Below are positions 45,091 through 54,479 of a stretch of DNA of 64,000 bases, piece by piece. The position numbers and the translations under genes were made by a program. The DNA comes from Propioniciclava flava (lineage in GTDB: Bacteria > Actinomycetota > Actinomycetes > Propionibacteriales > Propionibacteriaceae). The DNA lies in contig NZ_PPCV01000010.1 in NCBI RefSeq assembly GCF_004126535.1, positions 1-64,000 of the forward strand, given 5' to 3'. Position 1 is the first letter of the stretch, and the number at the start of each line of letters is the position of its first letter. Below the pieces are notes generated by a model, which saw only the letters and a program-made list of their open reading frames with translations, was not told the origin of the DNA and did not search any database.

Positions 45091-47346
45091 TCAGCCGGCC
45101 ATGGCTGCCGGAATGGGGGCAGCCCAGCGTTCGCGGATCTCGGGCAGGGTCAACGAGAACTGGCCGTGCACTTCGAGGACGCCCTCACCGGTGACCTCAC
45201 CCAGCCGTGTGAGCGGTACGTTCTTGTCGGCGCACAGTTGCGCAAACGCGCTGTAATGCTCCCCCGACAACGACACCAGCGCACGGGCTGGGGATTCGGA
45301 GAACAGCCACATCGTCGGATCGCCCTCGGGAAGGGTGAGGGACACGCCCAGGTCGTTGCGCAACGACGCCTCCACGAGGCCTTGAGCCAGGCCACCGTCG
45401 GACAGGTCGTGCGCCGAGGAAAGCAGCCCTCGCCGAGCGGCCTCGATCATGACCTCGGCCAGCGCCTTCTCGGCGGCGAAGTCGGGCATCGGCGGCAACC
45501 CACCCAGATGATGGTGGATCGCGTCGGCCCACGAAGAACCAGACAATTCGTCGCGGGTCTCCCCCAGCAGCATCACGGCGTCACCGGGGAAGGCGAAGCC
45601 CATGCGCGTCCGGGTAGCAACATCGTCGATGACCCCCAGCATGCCGATCACCGGCGTCGGGTGAATGTTCACTCCGTCGGTCTGGTTGTAGAAGCTGACG
45701 TTGCCGCCGGTCACCGGGGTGCCCAGTTCGCGGCAGCCGTCCACCAGGCCCATGATCGCCTCGATGAACTGCCACATGACATCGGGATCCTCGGGGGAAC
45801 CGAAGTTGAGGCAGTCCGTGATCGCGACCGGCTGGGCGCCCGACGTGGCCACGTTGCGGTAAGACTCCAGCAGCGCCAACTGCGCCCCCAGGTACGGGTT
45901 GAGCAGGCAGAAACGCGGGTTGTTGTCGGTCGCCAAAGCGATACCCAGGCCGGTCTCTTCGTCGATGCGGAGCATGCCGGAGTCTTCAGGCTGGGCCAAG
46001 ACGCTGTTGCCGCGCACGTAGCGGTCGTACTGGTCGGTGATCCAGCTCTTGTCGGCCTGGTTCGGGGAACTCACCAGCGTGAGGAGTTGATCGGCCAACT
46101 CGCCCCCGGAGCCCGCACGGGGCAGATCTTCGGCCTTGTCGGCGTTCAGAGCGTCGATCCAGGTGGGCCGCGCGGCCGGGCGGTCATAGACGGGGCCGTC
46201 GTGCGCGACGGTGCGGGGGTCGACGTCGACGACGCGCTCGCCGTGGTAGTCGATCAGCAGCCGATCGCCCTCGATGACTTCGCCGACGACGGTGGCCAGC
46301 ACGTCCCACTTGGCGCAGATCTCCATGAAGGTGTCGACGTCCTCGGGGCGCACGACGGCCATCATGCGCTCCTGGCTCTCGCTCATGAGGATCTCCTCGG
46401 GCGAGAGCGTCGGGTCGCGCAGCACGACGGTGTCGAGGTCGACGTGCATGCCGCCGTCGCCGGCGCTGGCCAGCTCGGAGGTGGCGCACGAGATGCCGGC
46501 GGCGCCGAAGTCCTGGATGCCGGTGATGATGCCGGCCGCGAACAGCTCCAGCGTGCACTCGATGAGCAGCTTCTCCATGAACGGGTCGCCGACCTGCACG
46601 CTGGGACGCTTGGCGGGACCGTCGGCGTCGAACGTCTCCGACGCCAGGATGGAGGCCCCACCGATACCGTCGCCACCGGTGGCAGCGCCGTACATGATCA
46701 CCTTGTTGCCCAGGCCGGACGCCTTGGCGAGCTTGAGGTCGTCGTGCTTGAGGACGCCGACGCACAGCGCGTTGACCAGCGGGTTGCCCGCGTAGGTGGC
46801 GTCGAACATGACTTCGCCGCCCAGGTTCGGCAGGCCCAGGCAGTTGCCGTAGCCGCCCACTCCGGCGACGATGCCTGGCAGGACGCGGGCCGTGTCGGGG
46901 GCGTTCAGCGGGCCGAAACGCAGCGGATCCATCACGCCGATCGGCCGGGCGCCCATCGCGAGAATGTCGCGCACGATGCCACCGACGCCGGTCGCCGCAC
47001 CCTGGTAGGGCTCCACGTAGGAGGGGTGGTTGTGGGATTCGATCTTGAAGGTGACCGCCCAGTCGCCACCGATGTCGACCACGCCCGCCTGCTCACCGAT
47101 CCCGGCCAGCAGCGGCCCGCGGGGAGTGTCATTACCGAGCACCCCGAACCGGGCCAGATGCTTCTTCGAGGACTTGTAGGAGCAGTGCTCCGACCACATC
47201 ACCGAGTACATCGCGAGCTCGCATCCCGTCGGACGCCGCCCGAGGATCTCCTTGATGCGCGCGTACTCGTCGGCCTTCAGCCCGAGTTCAGCCCAAGGCT
47301 GCTCTGTATCGGGGGTTGCCCAAGCGTTCTCTACCGTGTCAACCAC
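45091..47346 (-). CDS. purL: Phosphoribosylformylglycinamidine synthase subunit PurL (small type)
   Basis: 751 residues, the size of stand-alone PurL that works with PurQ and Pur[24 protein letters not shown] near the start, [29 protein letters not shown] (ATP site), [12 protein letters not shown], and the duplicated PurM-like halves are all present. Makes FGAM from FGAR with ammonia from PurQ. GTG start with leaderless geometry. Confidence 0.97.
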   Translation of the reverse strand: MVDTVENAWATPDTEQPWAELGLKADEYARIKEILGRRPTGCELAMYSVMWSEHCSYKSSKKHLARFGVLGNDTPRGPLLAGIGEQAGVVDIGGDWAVTFKIESHNHPSYVEPYQGAATGVGGIVRDILAMGARPIGVMDPLRFGPLNAPDTARVLPGIVAGVGGYGNCLGLPNLGGEVMFDATYAGNPLVNALCVGVLKHDDLKLAKASGLGNKVIMYGAATGGDGIGGASILASETFDADGPAKRPSVQVGDPFMEKLLIECTLELFAAGIITGIQDFGAAGISCATSELASAGDGGMHVDLDTVVLRDPTLSPEEILMSESQERMMAVVRPEDVDTFMEICAKWDVLATVVGEVIEGDRLLIDYHGERVVDVDPRTVAHDGPVYDRPAARPTWIDALNADKAEDLPRAGSGGELADQLLTLVSSPNQADKSWITDQYDRYVRGNSVLAQPEDSGMLRIDEETGLGIALATDNNPRFCLLNPYLGAQLALLESYRNVATSGAQPVAITDCLNFGSPEDPDVMWQFIEAIMGLVDGCRELGTPVTGGNVSFYNQTDGVNIHPTPVIGMLGVIDDVATRTRMGFAFPGDAVMLLGETRDELSGSSWADAIHHHLGGLPPMPDFAAEKALAEVMIEAARRGLLSSAHDLSDGGLAQGLVEASLRNDLGVSLTLPEGDPTMWLFSESPARALVSLSGEHYSAFAQLCADKNVPLTRLGEVTGEGVLEVHGQFSLTLPEIRERWAAPIPAAMAG

Positions 47347-47352
47347 ACGGTC

Positions 47353-47358
47353 AATCTA
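47353..47358 (-). promoter_or_regulatory. Candidate -10 box of leaderless purL
   Basis: TAGATT (minus strand), 6 bases before GTG 47346. Confidence 0.55.
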
Positions 47359-47491
47359 TCGTGCCGCATCACCGGTTCGCGTCCGCGCCCACCCGCGTCC
47401 GCCTGTGTGCCGTACCGCGGCAGCATCCCCGGAGGTAGCGTGGTCTCCAGGGCGCGACGCCGAGGTCGCGACCTCAACGAGGAGGGTTACC

Positions 47492-48406
47492 ATGGGGTAT
47501 CCGAACATCTCCTTGGCCGTGGACGCTGGCCAATCCTCCACCCGCGTGCGCGCGGTCGGGAGCGACGTCCCCGACCTTTCCCTGCCGGGGGTGAACACCG
47601 CGGCGCCGCTGCCCCCACAATGGGCGACGCTGCTCCGATCGGCGTTGGCTAGGACCGGTCCCGCTTCCACCGTCGCGCTCGGGTCGAGCGGGCTGGGCGC
47701 CGAGACCGCGCAAGAATTGCTGGACCTGCTGGAGGACACCCCCGTACAGCGGCTCATCCTCGCCCACGACTCGGTCACCAGCTACCTGGGAGCCCTCGGC
47801 GACGGTGAAGGCTGTGTCATCGCGGCGGGCACCGGCACGATCTGCCTCGCCGTCGGCCCGCACGAAACAGCGCGGGTGGACGGGTGGGGCAACCTGATCG
47901 GTGACGCCGGTTCGGCGTACTGGATCGGCCGCACCGCCATGGAAGCCGCCCTGCGTGGCTACGACGGCCGCCGTCAGATGACCGCGCTCACCGGACTGAT
48001 GCAGCACGAGTTCCCCGACCTGGAGAGCGCCTACCTCACTCTGCAGTCCGACCCCGACAAGGTCGCGCGTATCGCCGCGTTCTCGTCGCAGGTCAATGAG
48101 GTGGCGGCGTCCGACCGCGTGGCGGGCACCATCTTGGACAAAGCGGCAGCCCACCTGTCGGAGTCGGTGCAGGCAGCGTTGCGGCGGGTGCGGCTCGGCG
48201 GCCCCAGCGTCCCGCGCGTCGCAGCCATTGGCGGAGTGTTCCGCAGCGAACGCGTCCTGCGACGGTTCACCGACTATCTGACGTTGGAGTGGCCGACGTT
48301 CGCGCTCGCCTCCACGACAGGCGAGGGCATCGATGGCGCGCAAGCCTTGCTGACGCTGGCTGCCACGCACCCCTTGTCCGCACGGCTGTCGATCGCCGAA
48401 CGCTGA
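47492..48406 (+). CDS. BadF/BadG/BcrA-type ATPase, N-acetylglucosamine kinase-like
   Basis: 304 residues from ATG 47492 with GGAGGG upstream; the longer frame is shadow of purL. ASKHA fold: phosphate 1 SLAVDAGQSSTRVRAVG, VALGSSGLG, LAHDSVTSYLGALGDGEGCVIAAGTGTICLAV (phosphate 2), WGNLIGDAGSAYWIGRTAMEAAL, and AAIGGVFRSERVLRRF (adenosine region). Likely a sugar or amino-sugar kinase. It is followed by an ABC importer but separated by 170 bases. Confidence 0.85.
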   Translation: MGYPNISLAVDAGQSSTRVRAVGSDVPDLSLPGVNTAAPLPPQWATLLRSALARTGPASTVALGSSGLGAETAQELLDLLEDTPVQRLILAHDSVTSYLGALGDGEGCVIAAGTGTICLAVGPHETARVDGWGNLIGDAGSAYWIGRTAMEAALRGYDGRRQMTALTGLMQHEFPDLESAYLTLQSDPDKVARIAAFSSQVNEVAASDRVAGTILDKAAAHLSESVQAALRRVRLGGPSVPRVAAIGGVFRSERVLRRFTDYLTLEWPTFALASTTGEGIDGAQALLTLAATHPLSARLSIAER

Positions 48407-48436
48407 CCCTCAGGCGTGTTTGCGCTGAATGCGCGC

Positions 48437-48452
48437 CGTGATAGGCATCACA
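48437..48452. promoter_or_regulatory. CRP/GlxR-like operator upstream of the ABC importer
   Basis: CGTGATAGGCATCACA matches TGTGA-N6-TCACA in all but the first base. It lies 125 bases before the binding-protein start, in a 170-base gap where the importer promoter must be. Confidence 0.5.
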
Positions 48453-48576
48453 GAATCGTGACGCTGAGCCCTCGTGGACGCCTATCGCGGCGGAGGTGAG
48501 ATTTCTAGACTCCCAGGTGCCACCCGCCATCACCGTTGATGCGGGCCCTCCTCGGATTCGACAAGGGGTTTCACCG

Positions 48577-49608
48577 ATGAAACGCAGAACTTTCCTGATG
48601 CTGTCCAGCGCCGTCGCCGGCGGATTCGCCGTGAGTGGCTGCTCCGGCACCACCCAGCCCGCAGGCGGCGGCGCCAGCGGCGGGTCCACGGCGCTCAGCT
48701 TGTACTCTTCCTCCCCGAAGGATCAGTACGAGCCGGCCGTATCCGCCTTCAAGAAGAGCACCGGCATCGACGTCGAGGTCGTCAGCGCCGGGACCGGCGA
48801 GTTGATCAAGCGTATCCAGGCCGAAGGTAACAACCCGCAGGCCGACGTGCAGTGGGGCGGGCTGGGGCAATCCGTTGCTGGAGCGCTGGACCGGTTCGAG
48901 GAGTTCGTTCCCGCCGACGACGCCGCCTTCCTGCCGGCCTACCAGGCCTCCACCGGCAGGGATAAGCGCCTTGTCCCCTTCTCCATCATCCTTAACGCCT
49001 TCATGGTGAACACCAAGCAGACCTCGTCGGCAATCACCAGTTGGGAGGCTCTGCTCGATCCCACGCTCAAGGGCAAGATCGCCTTCGCCGATCCGGCGAA
49101 GTCGTCCTCGTCCCTGTCGCAGATCGTGAACATGCTGCATGCCATGGGACACGGCAACCCCGAGCAGGGCTGGGATTACGTTGGCCAGTTCGCCAAGCAG
49201 CTGAACAACAAGCTGCAAGCCAGCTCGTCAAACGTCTACAACATGGTCAGCAGCGGCGAGTACGCCGTCGGCATCACGAATGAGACCAACGCCGTGAAGT
49301 ACGCGGTTGTCCAACCCGAGATCAAGACGATCTACCCTTCGGAGGGAACGATGGTCGAGGCCGACAACATCATGCTCATCAAGGGTGCCAAGAACGCGGC
49401 CAACGGCAAGACGTTCATTAACTACCTCACCGGCAAGGACTACCAGTCCGGGATGGAAGAGGTGGGCCTACGAACCGTCCGCGTCGACGTGACGCAGAAG
49501 GCGTTCCCGGCGCTGGCCTCCATCACCGTCGTCGAGCAGAACAAGGCGTGGATGCAGGAGAACGGCTCCAAGATCAAGGACCGCTTCATGGATCTGTTCA
49601 CCCGCTAG
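48577..49608 (+). CDS. ABC transporter substrate-binding lipoprotein (iron(III)-type family)
   Basis: 343 residues. MKRRTFLML gives a twin-arginine motif and VSGC a lipobox, so this is probably a Tat-exported lipoprotein (Cys about 24). The mature protein has the type 2 periplasmic-binding fold of the FutA/AfuA/FbpA group (LSLYSSSPKDQYEPAVSAFKKSTGIDVEVVSAGTGEL, GTMVEADNIMLIKGAKN). The family binds ferric iron, but related members carry polyamines or phosphonates, so the ligand is unsettled. AAGGGG ribosome binding site. First gene of a three-gene importer. Confidence 0.88.
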   Translation: MKRRTFLMLSSAVAGGFAVSGCSGTTQPAGGGASGGSTALSLYSSSPKDQYEPAVSAFKKSTGIDVEVVSAGTGELIKRIQAEGNNPQADVQWGGLGQSVAGALDRFEEFVPADDAAFLPAYQASTGRDKRLVPFSIILNAFMVNTKQTSSAITSWEALLDPTLKGKIAFADPAKSSSSLSQIVNMLHAMGHGNPEQGWDYVGQFAKQLNNKLQASSSNVYNMVSSGEYAVGITNETNAVKYAVVQPEIKTIYPSEGTMVEADNIMLIKGAKNAANGKTFINYLTGKDYQSGMEEVGLRTVRVDVTQKAFPALASITVVEQNKAWMQENGSKIKDRFMDLFTR

Positions 49609-49631
49609 GGAAAACCATCACCGTGACGTTT

Positions 49632-49659
49632 GCCGCCGGGGTCGCAAGACCCCGGCGGC
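49632..49659 (+). other. Intercistronic hairpin between binding protein and ATPase genes
   Basis: 12-bp perfect stem GCCGCCGGGGTC / GACCCCGGCGGC capped by a GCAA tetraloop, with no U-tract. It sits where many ABC operons carry an RNA-stabilising or attenuating hairpin that makes binding protein more abundant than ATPase. Confidence 0.75.
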
Positions 49660-49679
49660 CCCATTGAGCCGAGGCAACC

Positions 49680-50822
49680 ATGAGCGTTCCGATCAGCATC
49701 CGCAACATCACCAAGAAGTACGGGGACACCGTCGTCATCCCCGACCTGTCCGCCGACATCCACGATGGCGAGTTCTTCACACTGCTAGGCCCCAGCGGCT
49801 GCGGCAAGACCACGTTGCTGCGCATGATCGCGGGTTTCATCGACATCCAACGAGGAACCATCGCCTTCGGCGATCAAGTGATCAACGACGTCCCCGTGAA
49901 CAAGCGCGATTACGGCATGGTCTTCCAGAACTACGCCATCTTCCCCTCCATGACCGTGGAGAAGAACGTCATGTTCGGGTTGGAGAACCGGCACGTTCCC
50001 AAGGCCGAGGCGCAACGGCGCACCGAGCAGATGCTCGCCCAGGTCAAGATGGAGCACCTCGCCAAACGATTCCCGGAGAACCTCTCTGGCGGCCAGCAGC
50101 AACGCATCGCCCTCGCCCGCGCCATCGTGATTAATCCCCAGGTGCTTCTCATGGACGAACCCCTGTCCAACCTGGACGCCAAACTGCGCATCGAGATCCG
50201 GCAGGTCATCGCCGACATCCAGCGTGAGATCGCGATCACCACGGTCTACGTCACCCACGACCAGGAAGAGGCCCTGTCGGTTTCTGACCGCATCGCCGTC
50301 ATGAATCATGGCGTCATTCAGCAGGTCGCTAGCCCGGAGTCGATCTACCGGCGCCCGTTCAACCAGTTCGTCGCCGGGTTCATCGGCCACTCCAACAGCT
50401 TTGACGCCGTGGTCGTGGAGAACGTCGGCGGCCAGGCGACGGTCCGCTTGGAGGGGGGCTACACCTTCGCTATCGACGTGCTTCGCCGAGACGTCGCCCC
50501 GGGAACACACGTCATCGTCAGCGTCCGACCCGAAGACTTCACCGTGCACGACAGTCCCAGCGGCCTGTCCGGACGCGTTCGACTACGCCAGTTCCTCGGC
50601 TCGCACGTTCAGTACAACCTGGACAACGACAGCGGCCGGGAATTCCTCCTCAATCAGAGCGCGGACTTCGGCACACGACTGTTCCAACCTGGTGATGTGA
50701 TCCATCTGGGCGTCGACTCGCGCGCCGTCAACATCTTCGACGCCACCACCAGCGAAACGTTGGTCGAGGGGGTGCTCAGCAATGTCATCGGCAGCCCCGT
50801 CACTGAAGTTCCGGCGTCCTGA
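49680..50822 (+). CDS. ABC transporter ATP-binding protein
   Basis: 380 residues. Walker A GPSGCGKTTLLRMIAGF, Q-loop MVFQNYAIFPSM, signature LSGGQQQRIALARA, Walker B VLLMDEPLSNLD and switch His in VYVTHDQEEAL. The extra C-terminal 130 residues are a TOBE/MOP-type regulatory domain, as in CUT1/iron and spermidine-type ATPases. Two copies drive the permease encoded next. Confidence 0.94.
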   Translation: MSVPISIRNITKKYGDTVVIPDLSADIHDGEFFTLLGPSGCGKTTLLRMIAGFIDIQRGTIAFGDQVINDVPVNKRDYGMVFQNYAIFPSMTVEKNVMFGLENRHVPKAEAQRRTEQMLAQVKMEHLAKRFPENLSGGQQQRIALARAIVINPQVLLMDEPLSNLDAKLRIEIRQVIADIQREIAITTVYVTHDQEEALSVSDRIAVMNHGVIQQVASPESIYRRPFNQFVAGFIGHSNSFDAVVVENVGGQATVRLEGGYTFAIDVLRRDVAPGTHVIVSVRPEDFTVHDSPSGLSGRVRLRQFLGSHVQYNLDNDSGREFLLNQSADFGTRLFQPGDVIHLGVDSRAVNIFDATTSETLVEGVLSNVIGSPVTEVPAS

Positions 50823-52452
50823 CTTTTGGAGCTGGACGACCCTCGCCGCGTTTCTAGCGTTCGGCCTGTTTCTGGTCTACCCCCTGGTCACCTTGATCGT
50901 GTGGGGCTTTCAAGACGCCGAGACTGGCGCCTGGACGCTGGATAACTTCACGAAGTTCTTTGGCCGGGACTACTACCGCAACGCGCTCGTCAACAGCATG
51001 GTGGTGACGCTCGTCGTCACCTTCTGGACGGTGATCATCGCCGTACCCATGGCGTACTTCGTCACCCGGTTCACGGTGAAGTTCCAACGCACCATCGACG
51101 TCTTGATCATCATCTCGCTGCTGTCGCCCCCCTTCATCGGTGCCTACGCGTGGATCTTGCTGTTTGGTCGCGCGGGGATCGTCACACGCTTCCTCTCCGA
51201 CACTGTCGGATTCGAGATGCCCTCGATCTACGGCTTCAACGGCATCGCCATGGTGTTCGTCCTGAAGCTGTTCCCCTACCTCTACCTGTACGCGTGCGGG
51301 GCGCTACGAAAGATGGATGCTTCCATCGGTGAAGCCTCCGAAAGCCTGGGGGCGACCGCGTGGGCCACCGCCACGAAGGTGATCCTTCCGGTCATCGTGC
51401 CAACCATCCTCGCGGGCAGCGTCATCGTGTTCATGCGCGCGATTGCCGACTACGGCACGCCGCAGCTCATCGGCGAGGGCTACACCGTGCTGCCGGTGCT
51501 GATCTACAACGAGTTCATCGGGGAGACGGGCGGCAGTTCCAACTTCGCCGCCGCCATCTCGATCATTCTCATGGCCATCGCCGGGCTGGTCTTTTGGGTG
51601 CAGAACTGGCTGGGGAATCGTCGCAAGTTCTTGATGAGCGCGTTGAACCCGATGAAGCGACGCCAACTGACGGGCCCCAAGAACTGGGCAGTTCACGCCT
51701 TCCTGTACCTCGTAGTGTTCGTCGCGACCCTCCCGCAGCTCACGGTCGTCTACACGTCCTTCCTGAAAACCCGCGGCGTGATCTTCGTCCCCGGGTTCTC
51801 GCTAGACAGCTACCGGCAGGTGCTCGACGGGATGCTGACGCCCATCATCAACACGTTCGTGTTCGGCCTCATGGCGATCATCATCATCGTCGTGGTCGGC
51901 GTCTTGGTGGCGTATGTCTCCGTGCGACGCGCCAACATCCTCACGCGCGTCTTGGATCTGTTCATCATGTTCCCGTACGTGATCCCTGGTGCAGTGCTTG
52001 GTATCACCATGCTGTTGACCTTCAACAGCCCCCCACTCATGCTGGCGGGCACCGTCGCGATCCTGGTCATCATGTATGTGGTGCGGCGCATCCCGTACAC
52101 AGTGCGGTCCTCCGCGGCGATCCTGCACCAAATCAATCCCAACATCGAAGAGGCTGCCGTCAGCCTGGGTGCGTCTCCCATGAAGGCGTTTTGGAAGGTC
52201 ACTCTGCCCGCCATGATGCCGGGCGTGCTCTCGGGCGCGATCTTGAGTTGGGTGACGGTGATCAATGAGCTGAGTTCGACCCTCATCCTGTACACGGGAA
52301 AGACGGCGACGATGTCGGTCGCCATCTTCACCGAGGTGATGCGAGCCAGCTACGGGACCGCCGCGGCACTGTCGACGATCCTCACCGTGACGACGGTGTT
52401 GTCACTGCTGCTGTTCTTCAAGCTGAGCGACTCAGACGACATCAACGTCTAG
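50782..52452 (+). CDS. ABC transporter permease, fused two-domain (FbpB-like)
   Basis: 556 residues, about 12 membrane helices. Two copies of the inner-membrane permease domain, each with an EAA-type loop: EASESLGATAWATATKVILPVIVPTILAGS (about 190-220) and EAAVSLGASPMKAFWKVTLPAMMPGVLSGA (about 455-485). One polypeptide forms the whole channel, typical of FbpB/SfuB iron(III) permeases. ATG 50782 overlaps the ATPase gene by 41 bases; GTG or later starts are possible but the first helix begins soon after. Confidence 0.93.
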   Translation: MSSAAPSLKFRRPDFWSWTTLAAFLAFGLFLVYPLVTLIVWGFQDAETGAWTLDNFTKFFGRDYYRNALVNSMVVTLVVTFWTVIIAVPMAYFVTRFTVKFQRTIDVLIIISLLSPPFIGAYAWILLFGRAGIVTRFLSDTVGFEMPSIYGFNGIAMVFVLKLFPYLYLYACGALRKMDASIGEASESLGATAWATATKVILPVIVPTILAGSVIVFMRAIADYGTPQLIGEGYTVLPVLIYNEFIGETGGSSNFAAAISIILMAIAGLVFWVQNWLGNRRKFLMSALNPMKRRQLTGPKNWAVHAFLYLVVFVATLPQLTVVYTSFLKTRGVIFVPGFSLDSYRQVLDGMLTPIINTFVFGLMAIIIIVVVGVLVAYVSVRRANILTRVLDLFIMFPYVIPGAVLGITMLLTFNSPPLMLAGTVAILVIMYVVRRIPYTVRSSAAILHQINPNIEEAAVSLGASPMKAFWKVTLPAMMPGVLSGAILSWVTVINELSSTLILYTGKTATMSVAIFTEVMRASYGTAAALSTILTVTTVLSLLLFFKLSDSDDINV

Positions 52453-52467
52453 GCCGGTGTCATCCGC

Positions 52468-52503
52468 GACGGGGCCGCTCACCTTCATGGGGGCGGCCCC
52501 GTC
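52468..52503. terminator. Bidirectional terminator between importer and purQ
   Basis: 11-bp perfect stem GACGGGGCCGC / GCGGCCCCGTC with a 14-base loop between convergent genes, four bases from the purQ stop. Confidence 0.7.
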
Positions 52504-52507
52504 CGCG

Positions 52508-53185
52508 TCAGACGCGCGCGGACAGGAAGGACGCCAGGCTCTCGAAGAACAGACGACCATCCAGCGAAGGGCCGGTGAGTTCCTCGACGTTGTGCTCGGG
52601 ATGCGGCATCAGGCCCACCACGTTGCCGCGGCGGTTCGTGACACCGGCGATGTCGTTGACCGAGCCGTTCGGGTTGAGCCCGGAGTACCGGAACACGATT
52701 TGGTTCTCGCCCTCAAGGCGGGCCAGCGTTTCCTCGTCGGCGATGTAGCGACCCTCGCCGTTCTTCAAGACGATGTCGATCTCTTGCCCCTCGCCCATCG
52801 CGCACGTCCACACGGTGTCGCGGGAGATCACCTCAAGGCGTTGGTCGCGGCACACGAAGGTGCGCCGGTCATTGCGGATGAGGGCGCCGGGCAGCAGGTG
52901 CGACTCGCACAACACCTGGAAGCCGTTGCAGATTCCCAGGACGGGCAGGCCCTGGTTCGCAGCGTCGATGATCTCGGACATGATCGGGCTGAACCGCGCG
53001 ATGGCACCGCAGCGCAAGTAATCGCCGTAGGAGAACCCGCCGGGCAAGATCACCGCGTCGACCCCCTCCAGATCATGGGCGGCGTGCCACAGCGGGACGG
53101 CCTCCAGGCCCATCACCGTGACGGCGCGGGCGGCGTCCTGATCGTCGAGGGATCCTGGGAACGTCACGACCCCGACGCGGGTCAT
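52508..53185 (-). CDS. purQ: Phosphoribosylformylglycinamidine synthase subunit PurQ (glutaminase)
   Basis: 225 residues. Class I glutaminase: [40 protein letters not shown], nucleophile Cys in [13 protein letters not shown], and His/Glu in [12 protein letters not shown]. Supplies ammonia to PurL. Overlaps purS by four bases. Confidence 0.97.
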   Translation of the reverse strand: MTRVGVVTFPGSLDDQDAARAVTVMGLEAVPLWHAAHDLEGVDAVILPGGFSYGDYLRCGAIARFSPIMSEIIDAANQGLPVLGICNGFQVLCESHLLPGALIRNDRRTFVCRDQRLEVISRDTVWTCAMGEGQEIDIVLKNGEGRYIADEETLARLEGENQIVFRYSGLNPNGSVNDIAGVTNRRGNVVGLMPHPEHNVEELTGPSLDGRLFFESLASFLSARV

Positions 53186-53430
53186 GCGTTCTCCACCCGC
53201 ACGTCGAAGGCCTCGATCACCGTGTTGGCCAGGAGCTTCTCCGCGGCATCGCGAACCTCGTCCAGACGATCGGGGGTCACCTCATCGCCCTCGACAGTGA
53301 TCTCGAACCGCTTGCCCTGCCGGACAGTCAGCCCCTCGAATCCGAGACGCTTCAGCGCCCCGGTCACCGCCTTGCCCTGGGGATCCAGGATCTCGGGCTT
53401 CGGCATCACGTCAACGATCACTCGCGCCAT
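53182..53430 (-). CDS. purS: Phosphoribosylformylglycinamidine synthase subunit PurS
   Basis: 82 residues from ATG 53430. [21 protein letters not shown] then [16 protein letters not shown] and the C-terminal [13 protein letters not shown] are the whole PurS fold. It bridges PurQ and PurL in the three-protein FGAM synthase. The longer frame upstream is not used, because a leaderless promoter box precedes this ATG. Confidence 0.95.
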   Translation of the reverse strand: MARVIVDVMPKPEILDPQGKAVTGALKRLGFEGLTVRQGKRFEITVEGDEVTPDRLDEVRDAAEKLLANTVIEAFDVRVENA

Positions 53431-53437
53431 GGCCGCG

Positions 53438-53443
53438 ATCCTA
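53438..53443 (-). promoter_or_regulatory. Candidate -10 box of leaderless purS-purQ
   Basis: TAGGAT (minus strand), 7 bases before ATG 53430. Confidence 0.55.
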
Positions 53444-53497
53444 TCGGAATCGACACGCCTCACCGCCGCAGGTCACGATGGTGGGCGCCGACCGCCC

Positions 53498-54397
53498 TCA
53501 GGCGGTAAACGGACGCCCGGTGAGCCGGGTGTAGGCCTCCAGGTAGCGATCCCGGGTGGCGGCCACCACGGACGCCGGAAGCGCAGGCGGCGGGACGTCG
53601 GAGTTTTTGTTCCAGCCCGAATGCTCGGCCAGGTAGTCGCGGACGAACTGCTTATCAAAGCTCGGTTGCGCACCGCCGGGGAACCAGCGCTCCGCATCCC
53701 AGAACCGCGAGGAATCCGGGGTGAGTACTTCGTCGGCCAACACGATTGTGCCGTCAAGGCGGCGCCCGAACTCGAACTTGGTGTCGGCCAAGATCACGCC
53801 GCGCTCGCGCGCGATCTTCTCGGCGCGGGCATAGATCGCCAGTGAGAGGCGGCGCAGTTCCTCCGCCGTCTCCTGGCCATGGAGTTCGACGATCGTCTCG
53901 AACGGCACATTCTCGTCGTGCTCCCCCAGTTCAGCCTTGATCGCCGGGGTGAAGATCGGCTCGGGCAGGCGATCACCGTCGCGCAGACCCTCGGGCAGGC
54001 GGATGCCGGTCACCGTCCCGGTCTTGCGGTACTCGGCCCACCCCGAACCCGTGAGGTATCCGCGCACCACACATTCGACGGGGATCATGGCGAGCCGCTC
54101 CGTCACCAGCGCACGCCCGGCAACCGCGGGCGGAACGTCAGCAGACACCACATGGTTGGGAACCAGATCGGCCAACTGGTCGAACCACCACAAGCTCAGC
54201 TTGGTCAACACGGCACCCTTATCGGTGATGACGCTGCTGAGGACATGGTCGAACGCCGAGATGGAGTCGGTGGCAACCATCAAGAACCGTCCGGGCCCTC
54301 TGCCGTCGACCGCCTCAACATCGGGCAGCGCATACATGCGTCGCACTTTGCCCGCATACACGAGCGGGAGATCGAGGCCGTAGTAGTCGTCCGTCAC
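53498..54397 (-). CDS. purC: Phosphoribosylaminoimidazole-succinocarboxamide synthase
   Basis: 299 residues, GTG start. GKVRRMYALPD near the start, VATDSISAFDHVLSSVITDKG, IPVECVVRGYLTGSGW, ILADTKFEFG and LADEVLTPDSSRFWDA are SAICAR-synthetase motifs. Joins CAIR and aspartate using ATP. Same strand as purS-purQ with a 67-base gap; its own leaderless promoter box is upstream. Confidence 0.97.
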   Translation of the reverse strand: MTDDYYGLDLPLVYAGKVRRMYALPDVEAVDGRGPGRFLMVATDSISAFDHVLSSVITDKGAVLTKLSLWWFDQLADLVPNHVVSADVPPAVAGRALVTERLAMIPVECVVRGYLTGSGWAEYRKTGTVTGIRLPEGLRDGDRLPEPIFTPAIKAELGEHDENVPFETIVELHGQETAEELRRLSLAIYARAEKIARERGVILADTKFEFGRRLDGTIVLADEVLTPDSSRFWDAERWFPGGAQPSFDKQFVRDYLAEHSGWNKNSDVPPPALPASVVAATRDRYLEAYTRLTGRPFTA

Positions 54398-54403
54398 ACT
54401 GCG

Positions 54404-54409
54404 ATGGTA
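54404..54409 (-). promoter_or_regulatory. Candidate -10 box of leaderless purC
   Basis: TACCAT (minus strand), 6 bases before GTG 54397. Confidence 0.5.
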
Positions 54410-54438
54410 AGGCGGAACGGCGCCGCCTACAGGCGGTG

Positions 54439-54465
54439 TCCGGGGTGCAGTACCCGCACCCCGGA
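54439..54465 (-). terminator. Hairpin after the SRPBCC gene
   Basis: 10-bp perfect stem TCCGGGGTGC / GCACCCCGGA with a 7-base loop, 15 bases past the stop of the minus-strand gene at 54480. No U-tract. Confidence 0.55.
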
Positions 54466-54479
54466 ACTCTCGCCAGCGG

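Noticed and set aside
45166-47652. 828-codon plus-strand frame opposite purL
   Set aside because: Shadow of purL; the translation is low-complexity Val/Gln/Arg/His without domains.
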